From assembly GCA_029168955.1 (NCBI GenBank), contig JAPDOI010000145.1:186001-250000 (forward strand): a stretch of DNA of 64,000 nt. Reading direction: 5' to 3'. Positions 1-10,925 of this stretch are shown here, piece after piece (position 1 is the stretch's first letter; each line of letters starts with the position of its first letter). The DNA is from Aplectana chamaeleonis (taxonomy: Eukaryota; Nematoda; Chromadorea; Rhabditida; Cosmocercidae). The position numbers and the translations under genes are program-made. Below the pieces are notes generated by a model that worked only from the letters and a program-made list of their open reading frames with translations, did not search any database and had not been told where the DNA came from.

Positions 1-1341
1 CTCCCCAATACTAATTCTTTCCTTCAAAGACTACGGGATGCGAGACTGGAGGAAGAATATGTTATCGAGTCGTTTGATGTCACATCACTGTACACAAACG
101 TCTCAAACGCGGGGTATTTGCAAGCTGTTTTCGAAATTCTAACTCAAAATCAAACTAGCATAAACTTTTTCGGGCTCACCATATCACAAGTAATGCTCTT
201 GTTGGATAGCTGCCTTAGATGCAATGTTTTCAGGTGGTCCGGGCAGTATTTCAAGCAGATCAGGGGTCTAGCCATGAGCCAAAGACTTGCTCCAGTTTTC
301 GCGGTGGCATTCATGTCTAAAATTGGAACGCCACTGTTGGACCGTAGAACGCCTCTGTACTGGCGGTACATAGATGATTGCTTCATAATGTGCTCCACAC
401 AAATCGAGATGGACACTTGTTTTCGAATTCTCAATCAACAATCTGAAAACATAAAGCTGACTCGAGAAGTACCGACGGACGGCTGGCTCTCTTTCCTAAA
501 CGTCCAAGTTCAACTTTCGCAGGGGTCATTCAAAACTAGGTGGTATAGGAAACCCACAAGCAGAAACATAATCATTAACTTTCCCTCAGCCCATCCTTTC
601 AAAAGTAAGCATGCGGTGGTAGGAAATATGTTCCGCACTGCTTCAGCGGTTTCCTCAGATAGCGTTAATAGGGACTTTTCGATAAAATTTGCCCGCCGCA
701 TAGCCATCAAAAACGGTTATCCGTCGATCAATCGCTCCACAAGACGTCCACGGCGGACCGCCCTCTCAGCTGTTCGTGAAGGAGACCAGACAAAAGTGGC
801 GTTTTGCGTCCCTTTCGTCTCGGACAATTTAAGTTCAGCAGTAAGGGCATGTCTCAAAAGGGCAGATTTCCAGGAGATGGTTTCCGTGATCGAAATCCCT
901 CCCACAAACCTCAGAGGGAAATTAGTGCGAAACCGCCTATATGACAGACTTTGCGTTACACCGGCTTGTGTAGTCTGTCCATTTGGGAAGGAAGGTGATT
1001 GTATGGCCACTGGGGTTGTCTATCGCATCCAGTGCCGCCAATGTGGAGAGGACTACATTGAAGAAACTGGCGGGCCGCTTTGCGTAAGAATCAAAGAACA
1101 TTTGGACGGGCTGAATAAGTCTAAGGTTTCTACGCCATTGGGAGATCATCGCGTGCGCAGCCACGGAAACATATGTTTCCCGGTGGAAGTCACGATCTTA
1201 GCCCGTGAATGTGAAATCTCAGCGCGCAGAACTCTCGAAGCCTTTTGGATCGCCGCCAAAACACCAAAAATTAATAGTATAGACGAATGTGTTGCGATGA
1301 CCCAGGAGCTGGCGCCCTACTTCGACCTATGTGCATTCTGA
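1..1341 (+). CDS. Penelope-like element reverse transcriptase / GIY-YIG endonuclease ORF, 5' end outside window
   Basis: One frame is open from the first base to a TGA at 1339-1341, giving 446 visible residues; the N-terminus lies before the window. The first part is a Penelope-type reverse transcriptase: SFDVTSLYTNV near residues 24-34, LAMSQRLAP near 90-98 and the catalytic YIDD at about 123-126. The C-terminal third is a GIY-YIG endonuclease with GVVY near 338, DYIEE near 351 and a Cys-rich zinc-finger-like stretch just before it (CVVCPFGKEGDC). This RT plus GIY-YIG order is the hallmark of endonuclease-bearing Penelope-like elements. There is no internal stop or frameshift in the visible part, so this copy may be young. 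The second motif reads YIEE rather than the YIGE of other copies, and the RT motif has S where G is usual (AMSQ), so activity is uncertain. Confidence 0.9.
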   Translation, partial: LPNTNSFLQRLRDARLEEEYVIESFDVTSLYTNVSNAGYLQAVFEILTQNQTSINFFGLTISQVMLLLDSCLRCNVFRWSGQYFKQIRGLAMSQRLAPVFAVAFMSKIGTPLLDRRTPLYWRYIDDCFIMCSTQIEMDTCFRILNQQSENIKLTREVPTDGWLSFLNVQVQLSQGSFKTRWYRKPTSRNIIINFPSAHPFKSKHAVVGNMFRTASAVSSDSVNRDFSIKFARRIAIKNGYPSINRSTRRPRRTALSAVREGDQTKVAFCVPFVSDNLSSAVRACLKRADFQEMVSVIEIPPTNLRGKLVRNRLYDRLCVTPACVVCPFGKEGDCMATGVVYRIQCRQCGEDYIEETGGPLCVRIKEHLDGLNKSKVSTPLGDHRVRSHGNICFPVEVTILARECEISARRTLEAFWIAAKTPKINSIDECVAMTQELAPYFDLCAF

Positions 1342-1560
1342 CTTATCGGTTGATCTGTGTGTAGGTGATCCCAAGGGTTCTTACCAGTTAGTCGCCCTCA
1401 CCTGTTCCATCTGAGGCTATTGGGCCAATCGGTCCCTCCAAAGGTTGGTATTTACTATGGCATCATGTCGTTTGCTCACTTCCGTTTGAGTATTAACCTG
1501 TAGAATGAAATGGGGTTTGATGGGGTAGTATTTCAGACATGATTTCGGTTTTTCCAGGCT

Positions 1561-1590
1561 CTGAAGACGGCGAAACTCGCCGAAACGTAA
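1561..1590 (+). ncRNA. Hammerhead-ribozyme-like motif at the Penelope-element 3' end
   Basis: A CTGAAGA box is followed by a perfect 5-bp hairpin (CGGCG/CGCCG) and GAAACG, then AATAAA-type sequence. It sits about 220 bp after the PLE stop codon. The same CTGAnnA-hairpin-CGAAACGT arrangement recurs at the ends of the other PLE copies in this window (23169, 25265 minus, 26225). Hammerhead motifs are known in Penelope-like elements; that this copy folds and cleaves is inference. Confidence 0.55.
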
Positions 1591-2210
1591 GCTGAATAAA
1601 GGAGTGTATAACAATCTTGGTCGTTGCTGCAAGGAAATCGAAGGTCAACTACATATTACTCCAACACCTCCTCGCGCGCCACGAGCGTGACGTTCTGGAG
1701 TTTAAGAGTATGATCAGCGCCTTACCTCCGACCGCACACGCAACCCATTCTGCACTTGCTCAAAACATTTAAAGCATTTTCCGCGCCTCCAAACTTTTTT
1801 GTGGGATTTTGTTAGTGTGATCTTCCCAGCGATCCTCCCCCCTCATTTAAGAACGTCGCCTCGAGCGATGCAACCATTTTGTTTTACTCCCACAAAAAAT
1901 GAACCAAATTTCAAGAAAAAAAAACGATGGAATTTTTAGAGACGAAGGCAAAACAGTAGAATTAGTTCAACTGTAAAAGGACAGAAAAGATACAGATGGC
2001 ATCAGTAGGCGACAACAAGCGACAGCGAGCGATGCTAGGCATCAAACTAAGGATTTAGAATACTAAGACTATGTAGCTACATCAAGGGTCCCTAGGCAAC
2101 GTTATGCGATGATGAGCTATTCTGAGTAGCTAGGGCAAAAAACTGCTATAATCTGCGACATCAGATGACAAAGGCACGAGGAAGTACCGAGCTATGACGT
2201 CGTTGAAGTG
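1591..2210. other. No recognised gene
   Basis: PLE 3' flank followed by low-complexity, A-rich non-coding sequence. I see no coding motif, RNA gene or clear repeat here. Confidence 0.5.
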
Positions 2211-2218
2211 CTGTCCTG

Positions 2219-2471
2219 TGCTTCTCTGGGCCAAATTCCGGTCCGCAGCTGCGTCTCGACACGCTTTGCGGCCGCGCGCATCCGAGTCGAAAGAGTTTCC
2301 AGCGCAGCAGCCGCCGATCTGTTGACTCTAGGTGGGTTTTAGAAACTGGAAAGTAAACAAAATTGGAGAAAACTGTATTAAAAAGCCATATCGAGTCGAC
2401 TTTGGCGCTGGAAACTCGACTGAATCCAGCGCGTGCGACCGCAAAGCGTGTCGAGAAGCCCAGATAAGCAC
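2219..2471. mobile_element. Palindromic MITE, family F, copy 1
   Basis: Inverted arms begin GTGCTTCTCTGGGCC and run through a GC-rich core containing CTCGACACGCTTTGCG, whose complement reappears near 2435-2455. Two further copies are at 11169-11447 and 31588-31808. No ORF of its own. Confidence 0.7.
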
Positions 2472-2635
2472 AGTAGAAATTAGACCACTCATGTCTGGCA
2501 GCATCTCTTATTTTTACATTTGTCAATCCTTCTCGTCTACTAGGGCACCATTCAATCCGTGATAGTCAGTTTTGAATCTCCAGTTGCTCTTGCTAGATAT
2601 CGCTTGCTATCACCTACGTACTCTCAGCAAGGGCC

Positions 2636-3283
2636 TTTCTGAAAGGCAGCATACACGCTCACAAGCGTGGTGGAGATAAAAGCATAATGAGGCCCACACG
2701 GCTCCTACCATGTCGTCAACGACGTTTGAAGCGCCAAAATCATTTAGGATGAAATACTTGACAATGTTTGAGCAATCCTGCCTTCCACGCCTGTATTTTC
2801 CCACCCATTCGAGTGAGAGAATGAGAAATGAAACCTGATAAAACATGTGATAAGTTAGAGTGATAGCACTATCGAATGGGAGTGCACGAGAGAAACAGCT
2901 TGATTCACCTGAAAATATATTTTATCATCGATGAAATCCTCCATTTCAGAAAGTCAGCTGAAGTAGAGCGACAAGTGGACGAGAGTAAGTCGGTATGCAG
3001 ACATGTTATATTCTAGTAAATCAAGCTGTTTCTTTCTTGCACACTCATTTGATAGTGCTATCACTCTTACTTATCAAATGTATTCTCATGTTTCATTTCT
3101 CATTCTCGTACTGGAATGGGTGGGAAAATACAGGCGTGGAAGGCAAGATTGCTCAAACATTGTCAAATATTATCATCCTGAACGCTTTTTGGCGCTTTAT
3201 ACGTCGTTGACGACATTGTAGGGCCCTTGCGGGCCTATTTATGCTGTTATCTCGACCACGTTTGTGAGCGTGTATGCTGCCTT
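2636..3283. mobile_element. Long-palindrome MITE, family A, copy 1 (diverged)
   Basis: Left arm starts AAGGCAGCATACACGCTC; right arm ends GAGCGTGTATGCTGCCTT. Arms of about 270 bp pair imperfectly around a 100-bp spacer. Same terminal sequence as the copies at 9128, 32382 and 32855, with a diverged interior. Confidence 0.75.
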
Positions 3284-3699
3284 CAATCCGTCCTCTGAGG
3301 CCAAGCTATGTATGTATGTAGTTCTGTAGCTGTTTCCGTCTTGTAGGCCTTATGTCACTGGTTGTTGTGTAATGCTGGCCACTTTGCCTCTTCGTCGCAT
3401 ATCTTCGACTACTGGCAACCATTATGGCAGAAAACATTCCCTCAATAGGTACCGTCCTCTTTTTTGCGGTCATCGTATCTTAGACTTCCTAAGGCGCTTG
3501 GTTTCGCCTAGAGTTGTCCCATGTTAGAACCATCACCATCTCTATTATTTCACCGCTGTTGTCCTGTCCTGCCCAAGTTTTTTTTATATTTAAACAAATG
3601 TGGCCTGATGTTGCTAAAAACCGCCAGCTATTGCCAACAATCTTATCCTGAAGCATTTCCCGAATCATTAAAAGTCTTCTTGCTTCTCAAGATACGTTC

Positions 3700-3772
3700 A
3701 TTTTTCTCATGTTTACTGTTTCACATTTCTCCCATTGTTAACTCAAAGACCAAGTTCAGCGTGAACATTGCC
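3700..3772. mobile_element. Terminus of a family C MITE (truncated)
   Basis: Ends GTGAACATTGCC immediately before a TTAA at 3773-3776 that it shares with the family B element beginning at 3777. I cannot find its other end, so the 5' boundary given is approximate. Confidence 0.45.
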
Positions 3773-3776
3773 TTAA

Positions 3777-4263
3777 AGGCACAGGACACCCAGAAAATTC
3801 TTATTGAGATTTCATCCTTGCATTGGAGAGGGTCTCATTCTGATCACAATGGTATTTCTTAAATCGTCCAAGACCCCCTATGAACGGAGATATTGCTCCT
3901 AGAAAATGCCTGTATTTTGAGGGCCAAATATTGGTGGACGAATTGTCTTAGGCCTGTATTTTTTTTTTGATTCGCAGTCGCGGCACGAGAGCAAAACAAG
4001 ATGAGGAGATAGACCGGCAGTGGAGTGAAGAACGACGACTCGGTTGAAAATCATCCATCCATCTAGCCGCTTTTGAGATCGAAAATCAGAAAGGGGGTCG
4101 GGCCTGTGGTGGTGAGCGAAGGAGGTCGGGCCTGTGGTGGTCGCTTATATCTCACTTATTTGGAGGAATTGAGATCTCGTATTTGGCAAGGGTTATACAG
4201 GAGGGGTCTTCCACAGATTTACGCGAAAATCTCCAAATTCATATCCGAGGGTGTACTCTGCCT
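3777..4263. mobile_element. MITE family B, copy 1
   Basis: Begins AGGCACAG after TTAA and ends TGTACTCTGCCT before TTAA (4264-4267). The interior, with TGTATTTT and an ATTCGCAG segment, matches the copies at 16866-17343 and 58032-58505. Open frames inside are incidental. Confidence 0.75.
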
Positions 4264-4649
4264 TTAAAAGCAGGGTTAGCTACATACAAAAACTATTAAT
4301 GTGTCATCCCCATGAGAAGGTGCATTACCGCGCAAAAAAAGCGTTTTGCGGCGCTTTTTGCGCTTACAAAGCTCCACATTGCTATAACTTGCCTCAAAGT
4401 GGTCCGTTTTCAGTTTTGAACTCAGTTCTGGATTGCTTTCATTGAGTCCTATACGGTAGTGTTACAAAATGATAGACCGAACTCCAGAGGTTTATCGAAA
4501 AATGCATCTTTCAAGTACAGAATCCCTCATAATGAACTAATCAGACGGTCATGATAGCAGAAATTCGTCATTTTTTCACATGTGGTCGGTGCGAGTTTTT
4601 GAAGGAAATACACATGTTTTAGACAATTAATCGATGGCTTTCCTCCCAA

Positions 4650-5130
4650 AGGCAGTGTTCACGATAAATCGTTTTTCTGTTTTTTAGCCTATCTTGAAAA
4701 CGGTCCCATGCTAATTCCAACGATGTCTCTGAAATCGTACACGACCTTCTGGAAACGGAGTTATGGTCCCTCAAAAAATTGAGCTACAGAAGCACGGTGG
4801 ACGAGTTTTCCGAGGCTTGTAACTTCCGTATTTTGCCACCGATGTATGCGAGCTGACCTGAGTAAAGAGAGAAGTTGAAAGGTGAAGAGAAGAACGGGGC
4901 CAATAATTGGAAACTATCGCTCATCTCACGATTTCAAGCTTGCATTCGTTTACGTTGGTGGGCGGGAAATGCGCTTTTGGGGTTTGCCTTGCGCTCAAAG
5001 TGGCAACTTCGGGCTCTTTTGTGGCTCTTCTTGGCTTTTCATGCGTTCTTTCGACATTGACGTCACAGTGTGCCTCTCCACTACCCATTCCTAGTGGAAT
5101 TTCAAACACTTTTCATCGTGAACACTGCCT
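4650..5130. mobile_element. MITE family C, copy 1
   Basis: AGGCAGTGTTCACGAT at the left end, ATCGTGAACACTGCCT at the right, followed by TTAA 5131-5134 which also serves as the left target site of the next element. Interior matches 48003-48472. Confidence 0.8.
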
Positions 5131-5134
5131 TTAA

Positions 5135-5610
5135 AGACAGTGTTCACGATAATCTTCAATTTTGAGATTATTTGCAAGATCGATTAATCCACCCCTGGGT
5201 AGAACTAAAATAACGGAGAAACTGAGAAAAACGGACCAGAAGGTCACCAAATCCTTTACTCTCACCCCGCCACTTTACTCTCACAGGAACTGTTCGTTGC
5301 GACAATGAGATATTTTGCGGACCCTTCCTTTGCCATTTTCTGATTTCTGTTACTCCGTCCCTTCCTTCGGACCCTAGCTGATACTGTTCTGCATAGAATA
5401 TTTTTCCATTCTCGACTTTTCCACCGTTCGCAACCACCGGGAACATGTTCATCCAATCGGACACCTAGTCCACGCCAGAGAATAATGTCACTGAAATACG
5501 ACGTTTTAATGCGTTTCTCAACGTTTCTTCGTAACTTTTGTAACACTCTGAGGTCAACGCTTTGTTTTATGTACAAAACTTGGAAATGGGAATCATCGTG
5601 AACACTGCCT
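5135..5610. mobile_element. MITE family C, copy 2, abutting copy 1
   Basis: Starts AGACAGTGTTCACGAT directly after TTAA and ends GTGAACACTGCCT before TTAA 5611-5614. Its interior matches, inverted, the split element at 57672-58630. Frames on the minus strand that cross it are shadows. Confidence 0.8.
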
Positions 5611-5971
5611 TTAAACCATTGCATTGGCCTCATTGAGAGGAGCACGAAAACTACCTTAAAAACTCAATTCGTGAATTTCGAAGTGAGTTATGGCGATGCG
5701 GCGCTTTTTGAGCGCAAAAAACGTCGCAAAAAGCTTTTTTTGCAAAAACTTTGTTGGGTACAGTAGATCTGACCATTAAAAAACAAATTGAGTGAAAAGT
5801 GTTAAAAAACGGGCAGGAACAAGTAAGAGTTTGGTTTTACTTTAGAACGGCTAATTACTGGGTGTCCGCCCGCCCTCAATCAAGGAGACTCTTGTAAATG
5901 AGGGGTTCGTCGTTTTCTCTTTCGCTATTTTAATAGTTAGTAGTGTATTGGAGTAGCTGGCACCTAATTAA

Positions 5972-6568
5972 AGGCAGTCTTCACGATGAAAACCATATTT
6001 GGGTTTTTGACGTTTTCGTGTTGTACTATTCCTATTGTGACTAACTGTAGCAAAAGGCCCCCTCAAAAACGTCAATTTCTGAGAAAAAACCCATTTTCAG
6101 AAAGTTCATAGCAAATTTGAATTTCGCGCCAACATCAACTTGGGATAGTTGCGCGGAAAACGCAAGGAACAGTTTTACGCTTCGTTCCATGGCGCAGCGT
6201 TGGAAGCAATTCCCCGAGGATGCCGCTCAACTACGAATTCAACAAAATTAAAATGGGTTACCAACCTGCTGCGTCCATCACCGCCAGCTACTTCCGATCG
6301 ATGCCGTATGCGGAATCGACTGGCGTGTGCATTGCGCCCGACGACACGTTAAGGCGCGCTCGCCGGCAGCAACCGCGAAGTTTTGTTCCTTGTAACAACG
6401 GATCGACCCCAAGGCCGGCTCCTCAAACCCAGGATGCTGTTTCGAGGCGAGCCAATCTTCATTCAGAGGCGATTTTGGAACGTCAAACTTTCTGAGTGGC
6501 ATTGTCATGACCCAGTAGTCCGAATGAACGCATAAACCCAAATATGGTTTTAATCGTGTACGATGCCT
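5972..6568. mobile_element. MITE family C terminal sequences enclosing foreign GC-rich DNA
   Basis: TTAA (5968-5971) plus AGGCAGTCTTCACGATGA at the left, TCGTGTACGATGCCT plus TTAA (6569-6572) at the right, with an inner repeat AACCATATTTGGG / CAAATATGGTTT. The terminal ~130 bp on the left is AT-rich like other family C members, but the central ~370 bp is GC-rich and unrelated to the other copies; it holds a protein-like frame (see 6220-6495). Confidence 0.7.
6220..6495 (+). CDS. Protein-like ORF captured inside a MITE (unrecognised)
   Basis: A 91-codon frame begins ATG CCG and ends at TGA. Composition looks protein-like (YFRSMPYAESTGVCIAPDD in the middle, a basic RRARRQQPR stretch, terminal ILERQTF), unlike the stop-rich AT-rich DNA around it. 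I recognise no family. It could be a fragment of a host exon carried by the MITE, or chance in GC-rich DNA. Confidence 0.25.
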   Translation: MPLNYEFNKIKMGYQPAASITASYFRSMPYAESTGVCIAPDDTLRRARRQQPRSFVPCNNGSTPRPAPQTQDAVSRRANLHSEAILERQTF

Positions 6569-6572
6569 TTAA

Positions 6573-8850
6573 GGAGCAAATTGAAAGGAGGCAGAACACG
6601 CATTAATGAAAATATAGTAATTAAGTGCGGGCAGACATCCCTTAATTAATCGTTCTAAATTGAGAGTCGCCCAGTGACTTTATTTAGCCCAGTGGTCTTC
6701 AATGCCAAGAATGGTCATCTGTCAACTCGAATTGCTCAGTTTTTTTTTCGTCGGATATTGTCCGATATCGACCTTTCTAATATTGCGTAAGTCGCCTAGT
6801 GTCGCTCAGCTACGGTCACCGTTTTCAAATGTTGCCCTCTGTCATCCACTGTCCCATAGAACACCATTAAGAATAGTCTGTCAAAAAACTGAGTGTTGAC
6901 CCAATGCAGACCTAGCGCCTCTCAGAACCAGACTTTTTACGCCTGATGGTCCATTACCGAAACGGCGCCAAAATTGTCGTGTCATGTGTGTTTAATATGT
7001 TTATGACCGCGTATTACTACACTCTTGGAGAAAAACACTTTCACATTTCCGCACACATGTGGACCATAAATCGCTGCCGACACACCATCGTGTAGCGCCG
7101 TCTGAAGTCCATCCTGAATTGACCTCTCTCGTGGGGGTCATTATGTTGATGATATACTGAGAAAATATGGCTCTCTCCTGAACAGATCAGTTTTAAAACT
7201 GTTTTTGTAGTAAAATGTGCCAGCTGCGCTACAATATTTCTGGTATCCTGGTGCTGAAATAGGACGCTTTCTAACAGGTGTAGACTGTTCCCTTCTACCC
7301 TTCTCTCGAACTATACCTAATCGCACGATTCAGACGTCAGAAACATCGCATATGTACCCGCCTTCGAAACAAGTTCCTAGTTTTTACAGTATTTTTTTTC
7401 CATCTTTGTCACCAGCAACTTGGTATCAAGATGAGTTTCGAACACATCAACAAACGCAGTTAGGTTTCCCATCGATTCGCCTCTTCAGCGTTGGCAGCAG
7501 GTGGTGCTGATGGACACAACATTACTGACCGACCTCTGATACGCGGGATTAAGAAAATTAGAAAGACTAAAGACTCAAACGTGTGGTATCTATATACTAG
7601 CACTTCTCTTCTTACGTTGTTTAGAAGAATAGCAGCGGTTTTCTCTCAACTGTGTTCGCAACGTTCTGTCCCACATGGTCCTTCCATATGTAGATGACTC
7701 TGTTTTGAAATGCATTTCGTCTGCTGTACTCCGAGTCAGGTGCAATGCTAATCACGTGTAACCATTCGAAAATGCAAAGCGTCAGCGACAAACCGGTTTT
7801 TTTGTCGAAACTATGTATAAAAAAGTATTCTCCTTAGACGGCGGGCATACAATGGCATCCTCGTTCCTCGTCATATGCCATACATTAGGGCGGTCGCAAC
7901 TGATCAGGTTAGCTTTTAAACTGTTTTCCGGAAGTCTGTGCCGATTCCGGCATAATGAAACCGTATAAAAAATGCTTTATCGGATCTGAAATATTTTTTG
8001 TCTGAAAAGGCCGGTATGCCCACAATTTTCGTACATTTCTTTAGCATCTTTCATCAGATACCGATTTTCCAGGGTTAAAAACAACCTGTTTGGTCATAAA
8101 TCTTTAGAATGGAGGAGAAAAATTCCTTGATGACTTTCAAAATTATCTGGAGACTGGCGAAGTTGAAGCCATTCGATTTTTCCTCTTTTCTGCATTCTCG
8201 AACAAGAAGGATATCAACCCCAACTGCTAGAACTCAGATAAGATCTAAGTTTTTCTGCAACAGAGATGGCTCTAGTTTCAATAATGTATTGCAAACTGAA
8301 GCGTTTACGGCCACGAACAGCACTTTCAAACGTAGTATAGAAAACTTCATTTGATTATCGCCCGATGTCAGCCAGCTTTTTTCTTCTTGAAGGCATCGTA
8401 CGCGCTGAAAATCACACCGTTTGGGGTTTGACCAATTGGTTGGGCCCGCCTCAGAACGTAGGTAGAGTTTGTTGAGTTGCCAACGCATTATTTTGGAGAC
8501 ATGAGAGTTTGAGTGCTGCGAATCCCGTCAAAAATGCCTCGTGACAGCCATGTGACATCAAATGAGAAAAGACAGCTTATCAACAAATGATATAGGCCCG
8601 CAGTAAACCCGCCATTCAGTCAGGATCATCTGCGTGGGAAATAAGACGAGCCCGAAATGATTCAGACCGGCCTCAGTTGATTCCGGAGTTGTATCAAGCG
8701 GTAAATTGCATTCAAGCGGTCGGTCGCGCAAAGCCGTGATTTGATGACGACGATTATACCCGTGATGTTAAGAACAACCGGCCCGTATTCTGTACATGGT
8801 CATTCACTGATCGGCACCCTCCATGCTCCGTCTCTCAAAAAAAAAAATGG
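6573..8850. other. No recognised gene
   Basis: AT-rich sequence with short scattered frames only. A minus-strand frame at 8234-8488 and small frames near 7.2-7.7 kb lack motifs or convincing splice sites. No RNA gene recognised. Confidence 0.4.
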
Positions 8851-8854
8851 AATG

Positions 8855-9029
8855 CAGGGGTGCGTTCCAAGAACATTCCCATGGCAAAACGCGTCCATGG
8901 AAACGATAGCCAGGGCCACGTGGGAGCAATTTTCAGTTATAATTCGCATCCATGGAAAGCAAGTTTGTCCATGGTGAGGTTGTTTTTCCTCCCACGGCGT
9001 CGTGGGAATGTTCTTGGTACGCACCCCTG
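8855..9029. mobile_element. Short hAT-like MITE
   Basis: Terminal inverted repeats CAGGGGTGCGTTCCAAGAAC and its complement ending CACCCCTG, about 26 bp, separated by a partly palindromic core with repeated CCATGG. CAGGGGTG ends are typical of hAT elements. No intact 8-bp target duplication is visible. Confidence 0.65.
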
Positions 9030-9127
9030 GTTGTTTCGTGGAAGCTGATATTGATATCGATAAGCATCGATACATTGATGAGCCGATACCTCTCCTGATA
9101 TATTGTAATTACTCCGTCGCTCCTTAA

Positions 9128-9567
9128 AAGCAGCAAACACGCTCGTAAACGTGGTTGGGATAACAATGTGAATCGAACCGTATGGCTTACAATATAATGC
9201 CTACGCATTTTGAAGCGTCAAAAACGACCCACAATGCCGTTACAGGAGTAGCGAATTTGGCCCCGCCCGTATTTTCACGCCCCCTTTATTCGCCCTTTTC
9301 CTGCAATGCAGGGTTGCTGGCTCATCTTCACCGTCAGTCACGTGTGTGGTTCACTTGTTAGGCAATCCACCAACAGTTCCGACGGCAAATATGGCCCAGC
9401 AACTTTGCGTTGCAGGATAAGGGCAAGTACAGGGGGCGTGAAATTACGGGCGGGGCCAAACTTGCTACTCCTGTAACGGCATTCTGGGTCGTTTTTTACG
9501 CTTCAAAATGCGTAGGCGTTTTTCTCCTTAGTTATCTCAATCACGTTTACGAGCGTATATGTTGCCT
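9128..9567. mobile_element. Palindromic MITE, family A, copy 2
   Basis: Flanked by TTAA at 9124-9127 and 9568-9571. Left arm AAGCAGCAAACACGCTCGTAA; right arm ends TTTACGAGCGTATATGTTGCCT. Arms of about 200 bp are nearly perfect complements, so the element would fold into one hairpin. Confidence 0.85.
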
Positions 9568-9571
9568 TTAA

Positions 9572-10911
9572 AAATGTCAAGGGTGCGCTCCCGATCTGGC
9601 ACGCTATTTTGCTCCTCTCTAGCCAAGAAGTCAGTCAGAGCTGATTGAGTGAATTCAGCTGATCTTGTTTGTTGCTGACTTTTTCCACTCAGCCTAGGTT
9701 GTTATACCACAACACGCACGTCACTTTTTTCAAGAATTCTCAGGACTCAGTTAGGCTGAACTGAATTTTTTCCGGCTTCACTAGGGGCCATAGCTTGAAG
9801 GCAGTGTCCACAATGGAAAGCGCCAGAAATCGAGCCCGGGGCTGTCGCGAAACGATCGCGGGTCCTGCCAGCCTTCGCCCTGATCGCACCGCGTTTTATC
9901 ATCCCATGTCAGAAGGCTATCTATAGCGTGCGCTGGTCACAGTGACCTGCCTTGCTTCGTCAGTGACAGAATTGATGAGGCATGCCGTGGGGTAACATAA
10001 AGGTCCACAATCTGGTATAGTAATTGCGTCAGAAGAGACATCGGAGTTTTAACTACTTTGGTAATGCATCCAGTCGTCGCACTGCTGAAAACTACAAAAC
10101 GCATAGCAATTAACTGACGATTTTTTTTAAATAAATGGTGTCTAGTCAAAAGCGATGATGGCCAGCTCAGTTCAGTCAATAATTGTCGTCGTTTCCATCA
10201 CCATCATCGTCGACGTCACAGCTGGAAAGCATCCGCCTGCAAGGCTGTTTTATTCTCTTTCGCTACTGTTTGGTGGTGACCTGGTCTAGCTGAAGGTGTA
10301 TGCAATTCTCTCAAGATGCTTCAATCGCATCTGAATCGACGACATGACGTTGACACGATCGAGACGGTAACCTCAAAATTTTTTTCTATTCAGCACTTTT
10401 CGGTCACGTGTGCCTCAAATTCTAAAATATTTAAGTCGAGGCTTCGAAATGATAATGTGCCCCAGTATTAACTAAAGCAATGAGATTTATGTGTGCTGCT
10501 CTCATTACACTTCACAATTTGTAAATGGAAGTAAATTTCAGTTTTCAAACTGTGTAATCGATAAAAAAGCCGTCAATCATAGCAGTGAATGGAAATTCAG
10601 CTGAATACGCTGCAAGCATAATGCACCTTTGCAATAACAAAAACTTATGCGCTAGAAAACCTATGTACTAATATTGTCATGATATGCATAAAATAAAGCA
10701 TAGCATTAAAATAAATGTATCCAAATGTCTTAATATGTGGACAGTTGCGAATACATCTTGCGAGAGCATCAAACCTGCAAACAACAAGTTTTGTAATGAA
10801 AGGCCAACACCACACTTCTAGATAAAGCAATTCATCCACAAAATCACTTATCAATAACCTTCAACTGAAGCTCATTTAAACCGTTACAGAACTGTTAAAC
10901 AGTAACCGTAC
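9572..10911. other. Region upstream of glycosyltransferase gene 1
   Basis: No coding exon recognised. The last few hundred bases before 10912 are the probable promoter region of gene 1, but I can name no element in it. Confidence 0.35.
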
Positions 10912-10919
10912 TTGTTCAG
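10912..10919 (+). promoter_or_regulatory. Candidate spliced-leader (trans-splice) acceptor of gene 1
   Basis: TTGTTCAG lies 6 nt before the ATG at 10926 with an in-frame stop just upstream. In nematodes an unpaired acceptor so close to the start commonly marks SL trans-splicing. An upstream non-coding exon is the alternative. Confidence 0.45.
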
Positions 10920-10925
10920 AGGCAT

